A stretch of 64,000 nt of DNA, from the NCBI GenBank assembly GCA_022577435.1, contig JAKOON010000013.1:3588001-3652000 (forward strand), in the 5' to 3' direction. Both the position numbers and the translations under genes were made by a program. The number at the start of each line of letters is the position of its first letter. The stretch's first letter is position 1. Positions 13,252 through 25,004 of this stretch are shown one piece after another. The DNA is from Embiotoca jacksoni (taxonomy: Eukaryota > Chordata > Actinopteri > Embiotocidae). The notes beneath the pieces are model-generated. The model made no database searches. It was given only the letters and a program-made list of their open reading frames with translations, and had not been told where the DNA came from.

Positions 13252-16200
13252 AATACTGTTTGCACATTTTGTCTTATTCTTTGAGTATAAATCTTTTTAG
13301 TAATGACACACACACACACACACACATCTCCAGTTTTATAACAAGAGAAAACAATTGAATGACTGCATCCCTTAACTCGGAGTATCCAAACAAATTGAAT
13401 TGGTCGCTTTTTAACAAACTGAATGCCTCGCCATTTTCGAGCGCTGGATGTCGTAAAGAAACTTCTTTCATAAGAATTAATTGATCGAAGCACCCACTGA
13501 ATAATCACTTATCAATAAACGACAGATGGATTGACACTCTCTTTCCCAATCTGGTCGCAGGACAGTAACGCAGCCATGCGGGACGAGGAGAGCTGTATCC
13601 ACCGAGCTCTCGGGAAGTACCTGGACGCCTGGTCTCTGAGTCCCGACAGCTGGGAGTACAGCCTCCATGTAGGAAGGCTGCTGCTGCTGCAGGGGAAGAG
13701 CAGGGAAGCCCTGCAGCACCTTCAGAGCGGCCTGGCCCTGCAGCCTCTACACCCTGCACTCAGGTCAGCTCACAGGTGTATCGCCAGTGGTAGGAGGTGG
13801 AAGGAGCTGTTCTAGTAACAATAAGGACAAAAATGAATTAATAACCTGACGAGCCGAGAGGCTTTTGTACGCATATAAAGATCGATGCATTGACCGGCCT
13901 TTAAATTCGCTGCATAACTCAGGCAGTCCAAGAAAAACAATATAGCACCATTGTTGTGGATGACCGTTGTTGAAATGGGAGACCGGCAAACAGGCAGCAA
14001 TTTCTCCCCTCAAAAACTAAATCTAATTCATTTAGAACAACCAAAAAAAACAAAGACATCTTGTACCCTGCTACTTCCTGTCTGCAGCCAATCAGGGAGG
14101 TTCTCTAGAATGAGTTCCACTTAGACACAGGTGGAATCCATCTGTAATCAACCAGCGCCGCCTCGTACTTGGCTGCACTTTGTACTATCAGTTAAATTTA
14201 CCCGCTGGCAGAGGCACAACAGAACATGCATGTCACCAGTGAAAATGTGAAATGACGAACGACGATACAATATCAGCAAACAATATCCCTCACAAGGAAA
14301 TCTTACAGGGGAAAATACGTTCCCGAAAGGGTCAGTAAGGTCAAGGAGTTTGAATCCTCCCACAGAAAACCTGTACGGGCAGAAAGACTGAATACAATTG
14401 AGCAAACATTTCTTAAATATCGCAAGTTCTCAGCTCACATGAATGTTGATCGAATCGGAGAGAGGAATGCGCACCTTCCTCTTGTCATGCACGTCAACGC
14501 GGAGTCGAGTAAATTACACACTGTGAACGGAGGAAGTGGACTGCGTGACTAACCATACGATCATGTTTTTCATCTCTTGTTGAAAACTTAAAAGCAACCT
14601 TTTGCACAAACCGTAGGTCAGGGATCGACTCGTTGCTAAAGAAGAATAGAGTGGAGAGAAGTTCTAAAGGCTGCGTATCCTTTTCTGCGTCACTTTAACG
14701 TAAAAGCAGCTTTGACCAACATCTCAACCCGCTCCTGAACTGCTCGCGCCCCTGTAGCACCTACATCATATTGTGTTTTTATATCGGAAGTTGTAGTCAC
14801 ACGTGTGAGACGAGGCCCGCAGTTTTGTGTTTTCTCAGGTTCTTCACGGGGCTGGCTCTGCTGCAGCAGGAACAGGAAGCCTCGGAGGACACGGGGAAGG
14901 AGGCTGCTCTGTTCTTACAACAGGGACTGGAGCACTTTGTCAGCCAGCGTTGCAGCGAGAGGTGCGCATGTGTCTGCGTAATGTAATGTAATGTAATGTG
15001 TGTGTGTGTGTGTGTGTGTTTGTGTGTGTGGTGGAGGTGGATACGTTCAGCTCAGCGAGCGATGGAGAGAGTGTGAGGGCGCGACAGCAACAGTAATGCA
15101 CCGGGATGTTCTGTTTGAGCCTGCAGGAGGGAGAATAGCAAGAGAAAAAGACTTTTACTCCGCAGAGGCACACTGAGATGTTTATATGCAGCGCCATCAG
15201 ACAAATCTAAATCTTTATTACTGAAACCGGGAAAACTCAAAAGTTTTGGGCGAAAAGAGAAAAATTCGAATTGGAAGGGGAGAAAGCTTCCGTGAACATT
15301 TTGAGTTCTGATTCTTCGCTTCATTCAAAAACGATCTAATTTTCGGATCGACCCGTCGCCGTGATTTATTACTTAGGAGTTCATTCCCCTGGTTTGCTTG
15401 CGTACAAGTTATATATAAACATACAAGTCTGCGCTGCTGATGTTTCTCTTGACGTCTCCAGCTGGGTGGAGCGGGATCCATCAGACCCTCTGTCCAGCCT
15501 CAACACACAGTTCCTGCGAGGCCTCCTCACTCTGGGTCAGCTGCAGGAGAGGAACACGTTGCCTGGAAAGGCCATGAGTGCCGAACAGGTCTATCACATG
15601 TACGTTAAATACCGGAGGTTTTGCCGAAGTGAAAATGTGACTGTTTTTTTTTGTTTCGTTTTGTTCCTATTATCACCTCTCCTCTGTGTTAGTCCTGGAT
15701 TTCAGCAGCAGTTCGCCGTCTCACTCACCTCCATCTTGAATCTGCGATCCATGGAAAAGTACGAGTTTTTTTTTTTTTTTTTTTTAAGTGTTGCATAAAA
15801 CCGCCCGTGTCTTCTCGTCTCTGTGCTGGAATGCTTCAGTGTGGCGGTGCTGACTGCCCAGAGTGTGAGTCAGTGTGTGTGTCGTGGCGAGGCGAGCAGG
15901 CAGCTGGAGTGGGTGCTGCTGGATGCTCACTTCGCCCTGCTGCAGAGGCTGATCCAGCAGGGCGAACGCCAGGCCCGGGCTGGCACGGAGAGCCGGTCCC
16001 TGGTGGCGAAGAGATGCCAGGCCCTCGCTGCTCTCGTACGTCTCACGTCTGTCGCCCCCTGCCAGGAGCTGCTGGACATGCAGGAAAAGGTACGAGCGCT
16101 CAGTTCTGGTTTAACCACAGATCTCGGCGGTGCGACGAGAGAGCTCAAGACTTGTACCCTTCTTCCTACCGCTGCTCCGTACAGACATGTCATCTGGCCG

Positions 16201-18961
16201 TCGTGAACTCACCGCGGGACGGCCACGCCTTGTGTCTCTTGGGTCTGGCCCAGCTGGCTCAATATAACAACAACCCAAACTCAGACAGGTCGAAGGAAGC
16301 CATAAGTGATGCCTGCCTCAGCTTCCAGGCCAGCATCGAGCTGGAAGACAAGACTCAGATTGGAGAGACACCTGAGCAGCTCAGCAGTGAGGCCGAGCAC
16401 CGTTACCGCTTTCACAATGAAAGTCTTTGATCTCACAGAGAGTTACAGCTGCCTCACAGAGAGTTATGTAGAGATGGGTCTAGTTTTACATGTAATTAAA
16501 ACACCTGTGCAAGGCACTGATTTCAGTCCAATTGAATTAAACTTCATGTCCTCGTTAACATTTCCCTTGTTTGCTCAGGACAAAAATGGTGGCAGGACCG
16601 GCTGGAGGCTAAAAACAAGAAAGCGGCCGGGCAGTCCATCGCCCAACCAGCAGGAGTGAATGGGCCGCGTGACCCCAGCGAGGCAAAAAGAGGAGCGAGG
16701 GCTGGCAGGGGAGGGCCCGGTCAGGGGCAGGCGGCAGTACCTGGGACCAAAGCTCCGGTTCCGGCCTCCGTGAGGGGAGCGAAGGCTTCCAGGACTCCAG
16801 TCAAAACCCCTGCAGCCCGGTGGGTCGAGTGTTTAGGAAAGTGGTTATGTGGCTGTTTTTGTTATTTCCGGTTTCTATTCATGGATGATTTCCTCTGGAT
16901 GTTCGCTTTGTAACCCGATTTCCTCTGCATAAAAAGTGAATTGTTTAAATTAAGGAAACATTTTCAAGTCTTTTGAATACTACACTAGAATATGTAAAAA
17001 GAAAAAGTCCTGCCCACTAGGCTGCACATGTAGCAGTTCTTCAGCATTAACATGCCATGTTTTCTTTGTCGTAAAACAACACAAACAGACTCCTCTCTCT
17101 CCAATTTTGTTCTCCATTTCACAGCCGTTGTAATATTTCTTCTCTCCTGTAGGGGGAGACCTGGAGCAACCGCCAATTCAGAGAGATCAGCTAAACCTTC
17201 CAACAACAGTGCTAAATCCCAGCTCCAGGCAAACAAGTCTAAACAGGACTGTTGCCCTGATACTGTTGAGACAGCAGAGGGTAAAGCATTACAGAGGAAC
17301 ACGTACTCAAGTTTGGAGGAGGTGTAAATGGGTGTTGTGACTTCCAAAACTTCCATGAAACTTTCTCTTTTTTTTTTGTTTGTCTTCCTGGATTTGACGA
17401 TAGATGTGATTCTATTTTATGCATTAGTCGCTGTTTCAGAGCCATCTTCGGCAGACACAGTCAGCGAGTCCGGTCCGGTGAACCGCAGGTCTCACGTATC
17501 GAGGCTGGGTCTGGCTCGAGCCCTCTCCCGCTCTGCAGACACCCAGGACCAGTCGAAGCAGCTCTACCAGGAGGTCATCTCCATGGCACCGGGGGTCAGG
17601 TCTTATGTTTACGTTCAGATTTCAGAGCACCTTGCAATGGCTATGAAATTAAGATTACATCAACATTTGTACACCCACTCAACCGCGTGACTCCAGTCTC
17701 GGTGATTAATTCCAGTTGAATGATCACATGTTCTTCTGCTGTATTAGAAAATTAGGAATAGCTGCCTAAACTTTCCACCTGAATTGAACGTCTCAAGGCC
17801 AAAAGAAAGTCTATGTGTTGGAGTGTTTAAAACGTGGGAAATATTTTATTTCTATAGAAATTTACAAACAGTCGGCAGATGTCTGATGTTAGTTTTCCCA
17901 GACGTGATTCATGAATTACCTGCATGTTTAGGTCCACGATGCCTACGTCGAGCTCGTGCAGCTGCTGGAGCCGTCCGACCCTCAGGCCGCGGTGGACGTG
18001 TACTGCCGGTTCCCCCTGAAGCCGGCGGCCGAGCAGAGCTTCGATGACGCCTTCATCACGGGCGAGATCGTCCGCATGCTGATGTCACAGGAGCAGTACG
18101 AGCACCCGCTGCTGGGCTCCTGCCTCGTGGCGCACGGCAAAGTCATGGGCCTGAGTAATCACCGTTTCCTATTATCATAAATACTGCAGTACGCGCAGCA
18201 ATGTCAGTCTGCAAAGAAATCAAAACTTAGAAGCAGTAAGTCAAAGTTATTAGCGGGAATACACATTCTTAACGTTTAACAAATAAGATACTTGCACTAC
18301 AACCTTTTTAAAGTGCTGACTTTAGTGAAAAATAAAATGGTGGCGTCCTTTTGCGTCACACTACGGTGAGTCAAACTCCGCCCAAATCTTAAATCAGAGT
18401 TTAAACAAACACTGCACTGTCTACTTAGTGGAAATATACCAGTTTACAGTGATTTCCCTCGTAGTGACCTGAACTATATTTAACGAATGTGTTGCAATGA
18501 AATCACGCAGCCTGACCCATGTGACATGCCGGGTCACGTTATTTATAGACGTGTCTCACATTCAACTGGTGTGATGCTCGGATACATGGCGTGACATACT
18601 ACATAGTAGCGCATGCAGTACATGCAGCACGAGGTCAAAGAATAACTTAATTATATAAAGACGTTAATGAACGCCAATATGAAACGGTGCATTTGAAAAA
18701 AAAAAAAAAAAGAGTAACGATCTTTTAAAAATATTAAAACCCAGTATAAACAAGATGTTACAGTATTTGTTTCAGTGGGACAGCTAGTCATTTAGTTGTG
18801 CTCATCTGTGGCTGTTTGCAGGTTGCATAGAGAAGCACATGGACATTTTGGATGCTAAATCCATGAACAAGCTACTGATGAGCGTCTACGCCAAGATCCA
18901 CGACAGAGAGGAGGACGATCAGGATCTCCAGGACTTCTTCAAGTTCAAATGCTGGATATGA
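5968..18961 (+). CDS. Unnamed cadherin-like beta-sandwich / zinc-finger / TPR protein
   Basis: I do not recognise a named gene. I assembled 21 exons: 5968-6126, 6238-6445, 7288-7454, 7732-7862, 8247-8413, 9106-9191, 9552-9632, 10187-10301, 12120-12295, 12842-13060, 13561-13763, 14839-14961, 15462-15599, 15693-15758, 15840-16089, 16185-16386, 16579-16819, 17153-17280, 17440-17594, 17932-18154, 18822-18961. All junctions keep frame and give 1125 residues. Residues about 5-92 and 97-190 are two cadherin-like beta-sandwich repeats (PF12733-type: start L-x-G-x-L-x-P-x-F, then Y, then L-x-x-G-x-N-x-V and an E-D-G-T-x-x-x-Y end). C272, C279, H291 and C295 form a TRAF-type-like finger. TPR-like helix pairs occur at about 380-430, 520-590, 765-820 and 975-1050. 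Residues about 840-950 are basic, Gly/Ala/Pro-rich and probably disordered. The start is the first ATG; a GTG three codons upstream was not used. Donors of exons 6 (GTCGGT) and 19 (GTCAGG) are weak. The X-box suggests, but does not prove, a ciliary role. Confidence 0.85.
6152..6191. repeat. GTT/GTTT simple repeat in intron 1 of the TPR gene
   Basis: GTT units pass into GTTT units just after the exon 1 donor. The intron is only 111 bases long, so the repeat makes up much of it. Confidence 0.85.
6548..7053. repeat. Long imperfect palindrome in intron 2 of the TPR gene
   Basis: The left edge AAAACAGGAATATCAATATT (6548 onward) returns as its exact reverse complement ending at 7053. The inner landmarks GCGCAGAAATAATAAT and GAGTGCAACCTTACAAATAT also recur inverted. 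Arms are each over 200 bases, with the right arm carrying a small internal duplication. The centre is TATATA/AAACATAGTT units near 6790. The intron RNA would fold into a very long hairpin. It could be an inverted duplication or a foldback element; no transposase is visible. Confidence 0.85.
7054..7257. repeat. Second, nested palindrome adjoining the first
   Basis: Begins GAGTGCAACCTTACAAATAT and ends with the inverted, slightly mutated copy around 7208-7241 (GGTGGCACTC in place of GGTTGCACTC). TA-rich sequence lies between. It uses the same inner unit as the neighbouring palindrome, so the unit is present four times in alternating orientation. It ends just before the C-run and acceptor of exon 3. 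Confidence 0.8.
10565..10616. repeat. C-rich homopolymer tract
   Basis: Almost uninterrupted C with a short CCA interlude, in intron 8 of the TPR gene. The intron runs 10302-12119 and otherwise shows only AT-rich sequence and A/T runs. Confidence 0.85.
13209..13326. repeat. TA microsatellite followed by a CA microsatellite
   Basis: About 20 TA units at 13209-13248 and about 10 CA units at 13306-13326, both within intron 10 of the TPR gene. Confidence 0.9.
14979..15030. repeat. ATGTA and TG microsatellites
   Basis: AATGT units pass directly into a TG run a few bases past the donor of exon 12 in the TPR gene. Confidence 0.85.
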
Positions 18962-19206
18962 TCATGTCTGCAATCCCCCAACAACGCCTGTATTTATCTT
19001 TCTGAATCCTGAAGTGAGTCACTGTTTGCTTTACTCCGTATGAAAAAGACGCAGCTTTCGCCTGGAGCGGATCACACACACTCATGTTTGTTCATGAAGA
19101 AAAAAAAAAAAAAGACTTCTCCAGACTTTACTTACTCCTGATGTCATGAGTCATTCTTATTGGGCAGAAAGTGATGCCATTTGTTTTGTTTTTTCCCAAA
19201 AACACA

Positions 19207-19212
19207 TTTATT
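19207..19212 (-). terminator. Candidate DNAAF10 polyadenylation signal
   Basis: Minus-strand AATAAA about 470 bases past the DNAAF10 stop. It lies 20 bases to the left of the plus-strand AATAAA of the TPR gene, so the two 3' ends would overlap. Confidence 0.5.
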
Positions 19213-19231
19213 TGAAAACTCAGGAGTTCTC

Positions 19232-19237
19232 AATAAA
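19232..19237 (+). terminator. Candidate polyadenylation signal of the TPR gene
   Basis: Plus-strand AATAAA about 270 bases past the TGA at 18961, the first such hexamer after the stop. A-rich sequence follows. Confidence 0.55.
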
Positions 19238-19678
19238 AATAATAAAAAAAAAACATCATATAAAAAGTGACAACTTTTAACAACAGCTGGAGTACAACGA
19301 TGTTCAATAAGACCGCAGCAAACCACAAGTGTTCCAGTGAGGCTCCGACAAAAATGGAAATTGATGAAGCAATTAAATTTGGATCCCCAGAGGCTAAATT
19401 ACTCATTTCTTCATTCCAATAGAGGCCTTATGATAACATAGGAAATGAATAACTGTGTTACGGGGGTATTCCTCTGCACCGCAGGACTCACCAAAGCACT
19501 GCATATATTACACCGGTGACAAAACAAGGCCGAGACTCAATCAGTCAGAAACTTCTACGAAGAGATAATTCAACATTACAGAAAGGCAGCGATTCACTCA
19601 CTACTGGTGCGTCTCTGCAGTTGTGTCTCACTCCGTGTCGGGCTGCACAGATCTCGACCATCAAGTCTCTGCTTTCTT

Positions 19679-20255
19679 TCACACCGTGTTGAGTTTGGTG
19701 ACGATGAGCACGCGCACACACTGGTCAAAACCAGAGCACACACACAGGCCCTGCTTGTCGGGGCTCCAGTCCAGGCTGGCGATTGGCTGAGTGGACAGAG
19801 TGACGTTCTGCAAGAGGTTGACGGAGCCGGCGACGCCCACGTCAGCTTCGTCCGAGTCCTTTTTGCTTCTCTGAGCGGGATACTCACTGGAGATCAGAGA
19901 AAATCAGGGAACTGTGAGTCTTATCACGCAACCACCCGAATGTGTGTTCGTATTTGAGCTTGATTTTATCCACTCATAATGGGCCTGTCGTATACGATGC
20001 GACACATCGGTATTGGCGTGTATGACGGACGGCGCGAAAGCTTTTTTTCCACAGAACATAATGCAGAAAAAGATGCCTGGGGTAAATTACAAATCGATCT
20101 ATTTGCGTCAGCGTGTATATTTTCAACACTAAGGTTTACTGTTTCAACGAACTGATGTACGTGAGAACAACAGACTGTTAAATATCCTTCCTAGCTGCAT
20201 ATCTTTGTCAAATATCAAGTGTCAGAAAAGTGTGATGCTTCAGTCGGGCTCAAAC

Positions 20256-20289
<34 letters not shown>

Positions 20290-23200
20290 TGTGACTGATT
20301 ACTTACTATTTCCACAGATGAAGGTTGCCTGCTCCCCCTGCAGTCATAAAGATGTCTCTGTTTTGAGGCAAATGTCTCACCTGCCAGACGGTTGACTTAT
20401 GAGCCTAAAATAGAGAAGAGGGATCGTTTACTTCTCAAAACACACGCAGCGGCAAAGCTGTGCAGAAAATCCTTCGGCCGCTTTAATCGGATGAGGGCTT
20501 TGCTGTCATTTTGTCGAGACTGTTTTGACTCTCCTTCAATATTGACTTAAATTCTAAACTCTGTTTAAAGTGATGTCATTGACGGAAGAGTTATTATCCC
20601 GAAATGTTATCCCTGCACCGAGCTCTCATTCCTTTGCATCCACTCGCCTCAATGCTCCACTTTCCTTAGATCAAAAAGTCAAAAGCCATAAAATCATTGC
20701 TTTGCAAATGCAGAAATATTTATAATATATAAAACAATATTCATGAGCTCATTAAAACCCCCAGAGTGAAGTTTCAAGAAACAATGTGGTAACACTGATG
20801 GTAGAGACAGTAAAAACAAAACAAAACAAAACTATATCACACTTTAAAAAACTAACAAAAACAGCAAATGTACCTGCAGAAATGACAAAGAGGAGGCTGT
20901 CCTGAATGACTGATCATTTTCATTTAGAATCTTGATATTAATAAAAAAGAAAAACACAGATTTAATGTTAATATGTTTTTTTTTAATTTATTTTAGGCCA
21001 AATTCTTGAGCGGAGCGTCATGATTCATGGTTAGAGAGGTTGACGTGCCAACTGTTGATCGCTCCGAAGACCTGGACAAATATTTAGAGAGCTGAGGCCC
21101 CTGATCTCTCACACGCAGCAAAACACTCGGCGAGGCCGGACCGAGCTCTAATGCCGGTTTAAGTGTGTTTTTCTAGCATTTTCCCACAAAAAGCCACACT
21201 TCTCTTTCCCCAATTTTTTGGCCGGCGACAGAAAGCCACAGAGAACGTTGGACAAACACAAGCCCGAACACTTCCAGCTGTGAAAACGATCAGAGCGACG
21301 TCTGACCCCATTTCCTCTCGGTAGTGTGCTAATGTAAGGATAAGAATAACAATGGTAATAACCTGTTTGACGTGTTTCCCATAGACGGGAGCCAAACATC
21401 CGTCTGGCTCGCTCCAACCAGGTCACTTTTACCTTTTCGGAAACGGAGGCGAAGCCCTTGGTGGGGTGCTGCGTCCTCAGGTCGAACACGTGGAATTTTC
21501 CCTCCAGCGAGGTCGCCACCAGCTTGTTCATGTTGATGTCTTTCCTGTCGAACTCCACACAGCATACCTGGTTCGCGATATAAAAAGATGAAATAACAAT
21601 CACTCCCTGGATATTTAGCACACGGCACGGCTCCACCACAAACTGTTTTTCTCTTCTTCAGTCAAACGTGTTGAAACGGACGTTATGACCTCTGGCCCGG
21701 TGAGGAACACGAGAGACAGCTGCGTAATAAACTCTGCAGCGCTTTGTAAATGGCGTGGGTACGGGAACATCCACCTCAGACCACCCTGTGGTTTTATGTG
21801 CAGTCTGAATGATGCTGGGTGGTCATTTTCAGACACTTCTCTCTTTTTTTTTTGTGTCTGCATTATGAGTCAAATTCAGGTTTCGGCGCAAAACAAATAA
21901 TCCAACTTTAACCAGTTTATCCTAATAAAAACATCAATTCTAAATATTGGGATTACTCTTGTTGGTGCAGAGTTGAATTGGACGAGTCACCGTGTCAGTT
22001 TGAGTTCCCATTTTCTTCCGTCATGGGTTCAATTTTCTGGCCGCGTTGCCACACTGGCTACATGACTTAAGAAAACGTCCCGTGAAATATTTAACAGAAG
22101 CATCACGCGCCGCAGGGACGTCACGCCAGATGTTTTTTTTTTTTTTAAGTGTTCACCTCACCCCGTTTTTTATGTTGGTTTCCCACCGCAGGGACATATT
22201 CCGCAGGTCAAACAGTTTGATGTCACCATTGTCGTAGCCGGCACACACACAGCGGTCCTGATCGTTGAAGGCGTGACCTGGAATGTATATTAGGTTTGTA
22301 TTAAACCTACAGAAGATCAGTGAAGATGGAAAAGGACAACACAGTTTTACAGTTGTATGTTGTTGTTTTTTTGACCTTGATTATATTTTTTTTTAGTCTG
22401 TACAACCCGGATGTACCTTTTCAGTATAATATGTGTAATATTTTACAAACCAAACGCGACAGTCCAGCAGTCCCTCTTGGTTTCTCCTTCCGTCGGCTCC
22501 ATGTTGGCGACAGGTGAATCCTTCTGTCTGGGATCCCACACCTTTACTGTCCCTGTAAAAAAAACAGGGAAACTTAGTTTTTAAACATTTATCTCAGGAT
22601 CTACTTTTTTTTGTGTGTCTTTTATGCCTTTAATTTTCTTTCCGTCAACGCGTTCACATTTGTTTTGTTTTTTCCATTTATCACGAATGACATGAAACTT
22701 TTAATGCTCCAACCGTCTCTGCTTCCAGTGACAATCTCAGGTGCGCCATCACCGATTCCCAGACCGCCAACAGCATCGATGCTATTCACTATCTCTTTGT
22801 GGGCCTTTACGGTGAACACCGGCACGTCAGGCACCTCCAGGTTCCTGTGGACAAACGGACAGATCTCGGCTTCGATTCAACACGTCTCTCCCATTCAGAG
22901 GCCAATTACAATTACCCAATTAAAACATTAGAATCTAGGCTCTTAATCTTGCAAATTAAATACCATATATTGAGATTTCCGTCAAAATCCCCGGTTGCTA
23001 TGTGTCTTTGTTGAAGAGAGGTGGCCCCAAACGTCCCACACTTTATGGGCTTCGGTTTCTCTACCTGAAAACGTAAGAAAGACAAGTTTAACTCTGAGGA
23101 CGGGACAATGCAAGAAGCAGTGAAAAGACAAACATGGGGGAAACATTATTCACTCATTTGTTATTCAATATAATCTGAATTTTTTTTTTTTTTTTTAAAC

Positions 23201-23745
23201 ACACCAAAAAAAACTACAAATAAGGACAACAACAGCAGAAGTGAGGTCATTTAATTAAAAATGATTCAGATAAAATCAAACACCGGGACCTTGTTAAAGC
23301 TGATTATTTACGCCTTATCTCGACACTTTATAACGTTAAATCAGATTTGCAGTAATATATTTAAAAACGTTTGACCGGCGCAGCGCGTCGTTTGCTGTCT
23401 TCGTGTTGGTTGTTGTCATGGAGACGAGCCGGGGGAAGACATTTCTAGAAACCCGGCGCTAAGATAACGCCAAGATCCCTATTACGTAATGCTGTTAAAA
23501 AAACAAATAAATAAATAAAAAATGGGGACAAGAATAAACAAAACCCAACGCCACTCTACCTCCTTGATGAGATGAGCCTCTCCGTGCTGCACTTCGTAGA
23601 TCTGCATCACTCCAGTTCCTCTGGGAAAGTTCCCCAGACACACGAACTTGGCGCTGCACGGGATCCATTTGCTGTCGAACACCGTGTAGTTCAAGCTCTT
23701 CTGGATGTGCGCAATAACCTGAGGCTTCGACAGCGGCGATGACAT
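19679..23745 (-). CDS. dnaaf10: Dynein axonemal assembly factor 10 (WDR92/Monad)
   Basis: WD40-repeat protein that works with R2TP-like chaperone complexes in cytoplasmic preassembly of axonemal dynein arms. Eight coding exons: 23745-23560, 23064-22964, 22844-22714, 22552-22451, 22277-22162, 21567-21433, 20404-20307, 19886-19679. Phases are consistent and give 358 residues against 357 in human. Family landmarks seen: IAHIQKSLNYTVFDSKWIPC near the start, GGLGIGDGAPEIVTGSRDG across exons 3-4, VKVWDPRQKD in exon 4, CAGYDNGDIKLFDLRNM in exon 5, MNKLVATSLEGKFHVFD in exon 6, and the end VRVLIVTKLN followed by TGA. WD blades fill essentially the whole chain. It is tail-to-tail with the TPR gene and head-to-head with PNO1, 464 bases apart. 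No frame break was seen, so it looks fully functional. Confidence 0.95.
23412..23425. promoter_or_regulatory. X-box-like motif in DNAAF10 intron 1
   Basis: GTTGTCATGGAGAC resembles GTTGCCATGGCAAC with three differences. It lies 135 bases past the end of DNAAF10 exon 1, within intron 1. RFX control of a dynein assembly gene would make sense, but the match is imperfect. Confidence 0.4.
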
Positions 23746-24209
23746 TTTGTAAAAAAAAAAAAAAATTAAAAAAAAAAAACCGGCTGAAATCCACTCGGGA
23801 AGGAAAAAAGAAAGACAGAAAGTAAGACGGTTGAAGCTCAGATTAATGGCCGATACGTATGACGTAGAGAGAGCGTGCAGCTGGCCGAAGGGATGCCTGA
23901 CCAAAAAAATACGTGCATTCCAAGTAAATATTACGTATTTAAAGTACGCAAACGTCGTGTCCACATACGTTCTTATTTTATAATGACTTATAAAGATGTA
24001 TTAGTCAATCGGAACGTGGTAATTACTTCCTTTTTTTTTGTTAAAATAAAAAAAAAATTAATTCACAGGCGTTGACGAGCGGGCTGTTCGGGTCCTTTTC
24101 AACTGCACGAGGACACGCTGTCTGCCTGTGCGCATTATCCGTCTCTGTTGTTTTTTTTGTTTTGTTTTTTAAAACCTCATAGTTTGATTTAAAAACAACA
24201 ACTATCGGG
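23746..24209. promoter_or_regulatory. DNAAF10/PNO1 bidirectional promoter region
   Basis: Only 464 bases separate the two divergent start codons, so both 5' UTRs and core promoters lie here. It contains A/T runs near 23750-23780 and 24030-24060, and TGACGTA (a CRE-like half-site) near 23859-23865. From memory the human orthologues are also divergently paired. Confidence 0.7.
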
Positions 24210-24970
24210 ATGGACTCCGGTGAAATCCCGACCCCGCAGGCGGCAGCGGCCCCGCAGGATAAAGATGACGCGGATCCGTTCACCAAAGTAAAGTCTAAAA
24301 AGACTCAGAAACGAAAACACGACCGGGACGGAGCGCACATGGACACCGAGGGGCCGGCGGCGAGCAAGCGGCCGCAGTTTCCACCGATTTCAGCCGACAA
24401 ATTACGGGTAACTAACTTTTTAATACGCGCTCTTTGAAGCGTCTCGACAGTTAAAAGGCGAAGACCCTGAAACTGCCCCGCGCCTGCGCAGTGTCGTCTT
24501 GTGCCCGCACTACACCAGCTGCTGTAATCTCTTACTTTTATTTTTTAAAGCCACAAACACTACAGTCACGAAGCTACTTTCATAAAACAAGAGGATAGAA
24601 ATCATGAAATAAGTTTACATGCAGAATGTAAACTGATGAGTTCATTTTTTTGTTGTTGTTGTTGATTTGGATAAAATAAAATTAAAAAAAAACGAGGTGA
24701 ATGATTTAACACATCTTATTAATTTAGAGGAAAAAAAAAAATTGGATGTGAATCCTTCTGCCCTTTGTCCTCACGTCATAACTCACATTAGCAGAAGCTG
24801 CATTGTTTCAGACTTTTATTCGCTATGATACGGGTCAATAGGAAATATAAGAAACTGCTATTAATGATGACAACTTGAGTAATCAGCCCAAGAGTACAAG
24901 GATTATTAACACCACCCACAACTTGATACATCAGTAATTATAGTGTGAAAAGCACCCTGGAGATATTTAA

Positions 24971-25004
<34 letters not shown>

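Noticed and set aside
17595..17599. Alternative donor of TPR gene exon 19 five bases later (CAG|GTCTTA)
   Set aside because: It breaks the frame of exon 20, whereas ending at 17594 keeps an open frame giving APGVHDAYVEL.
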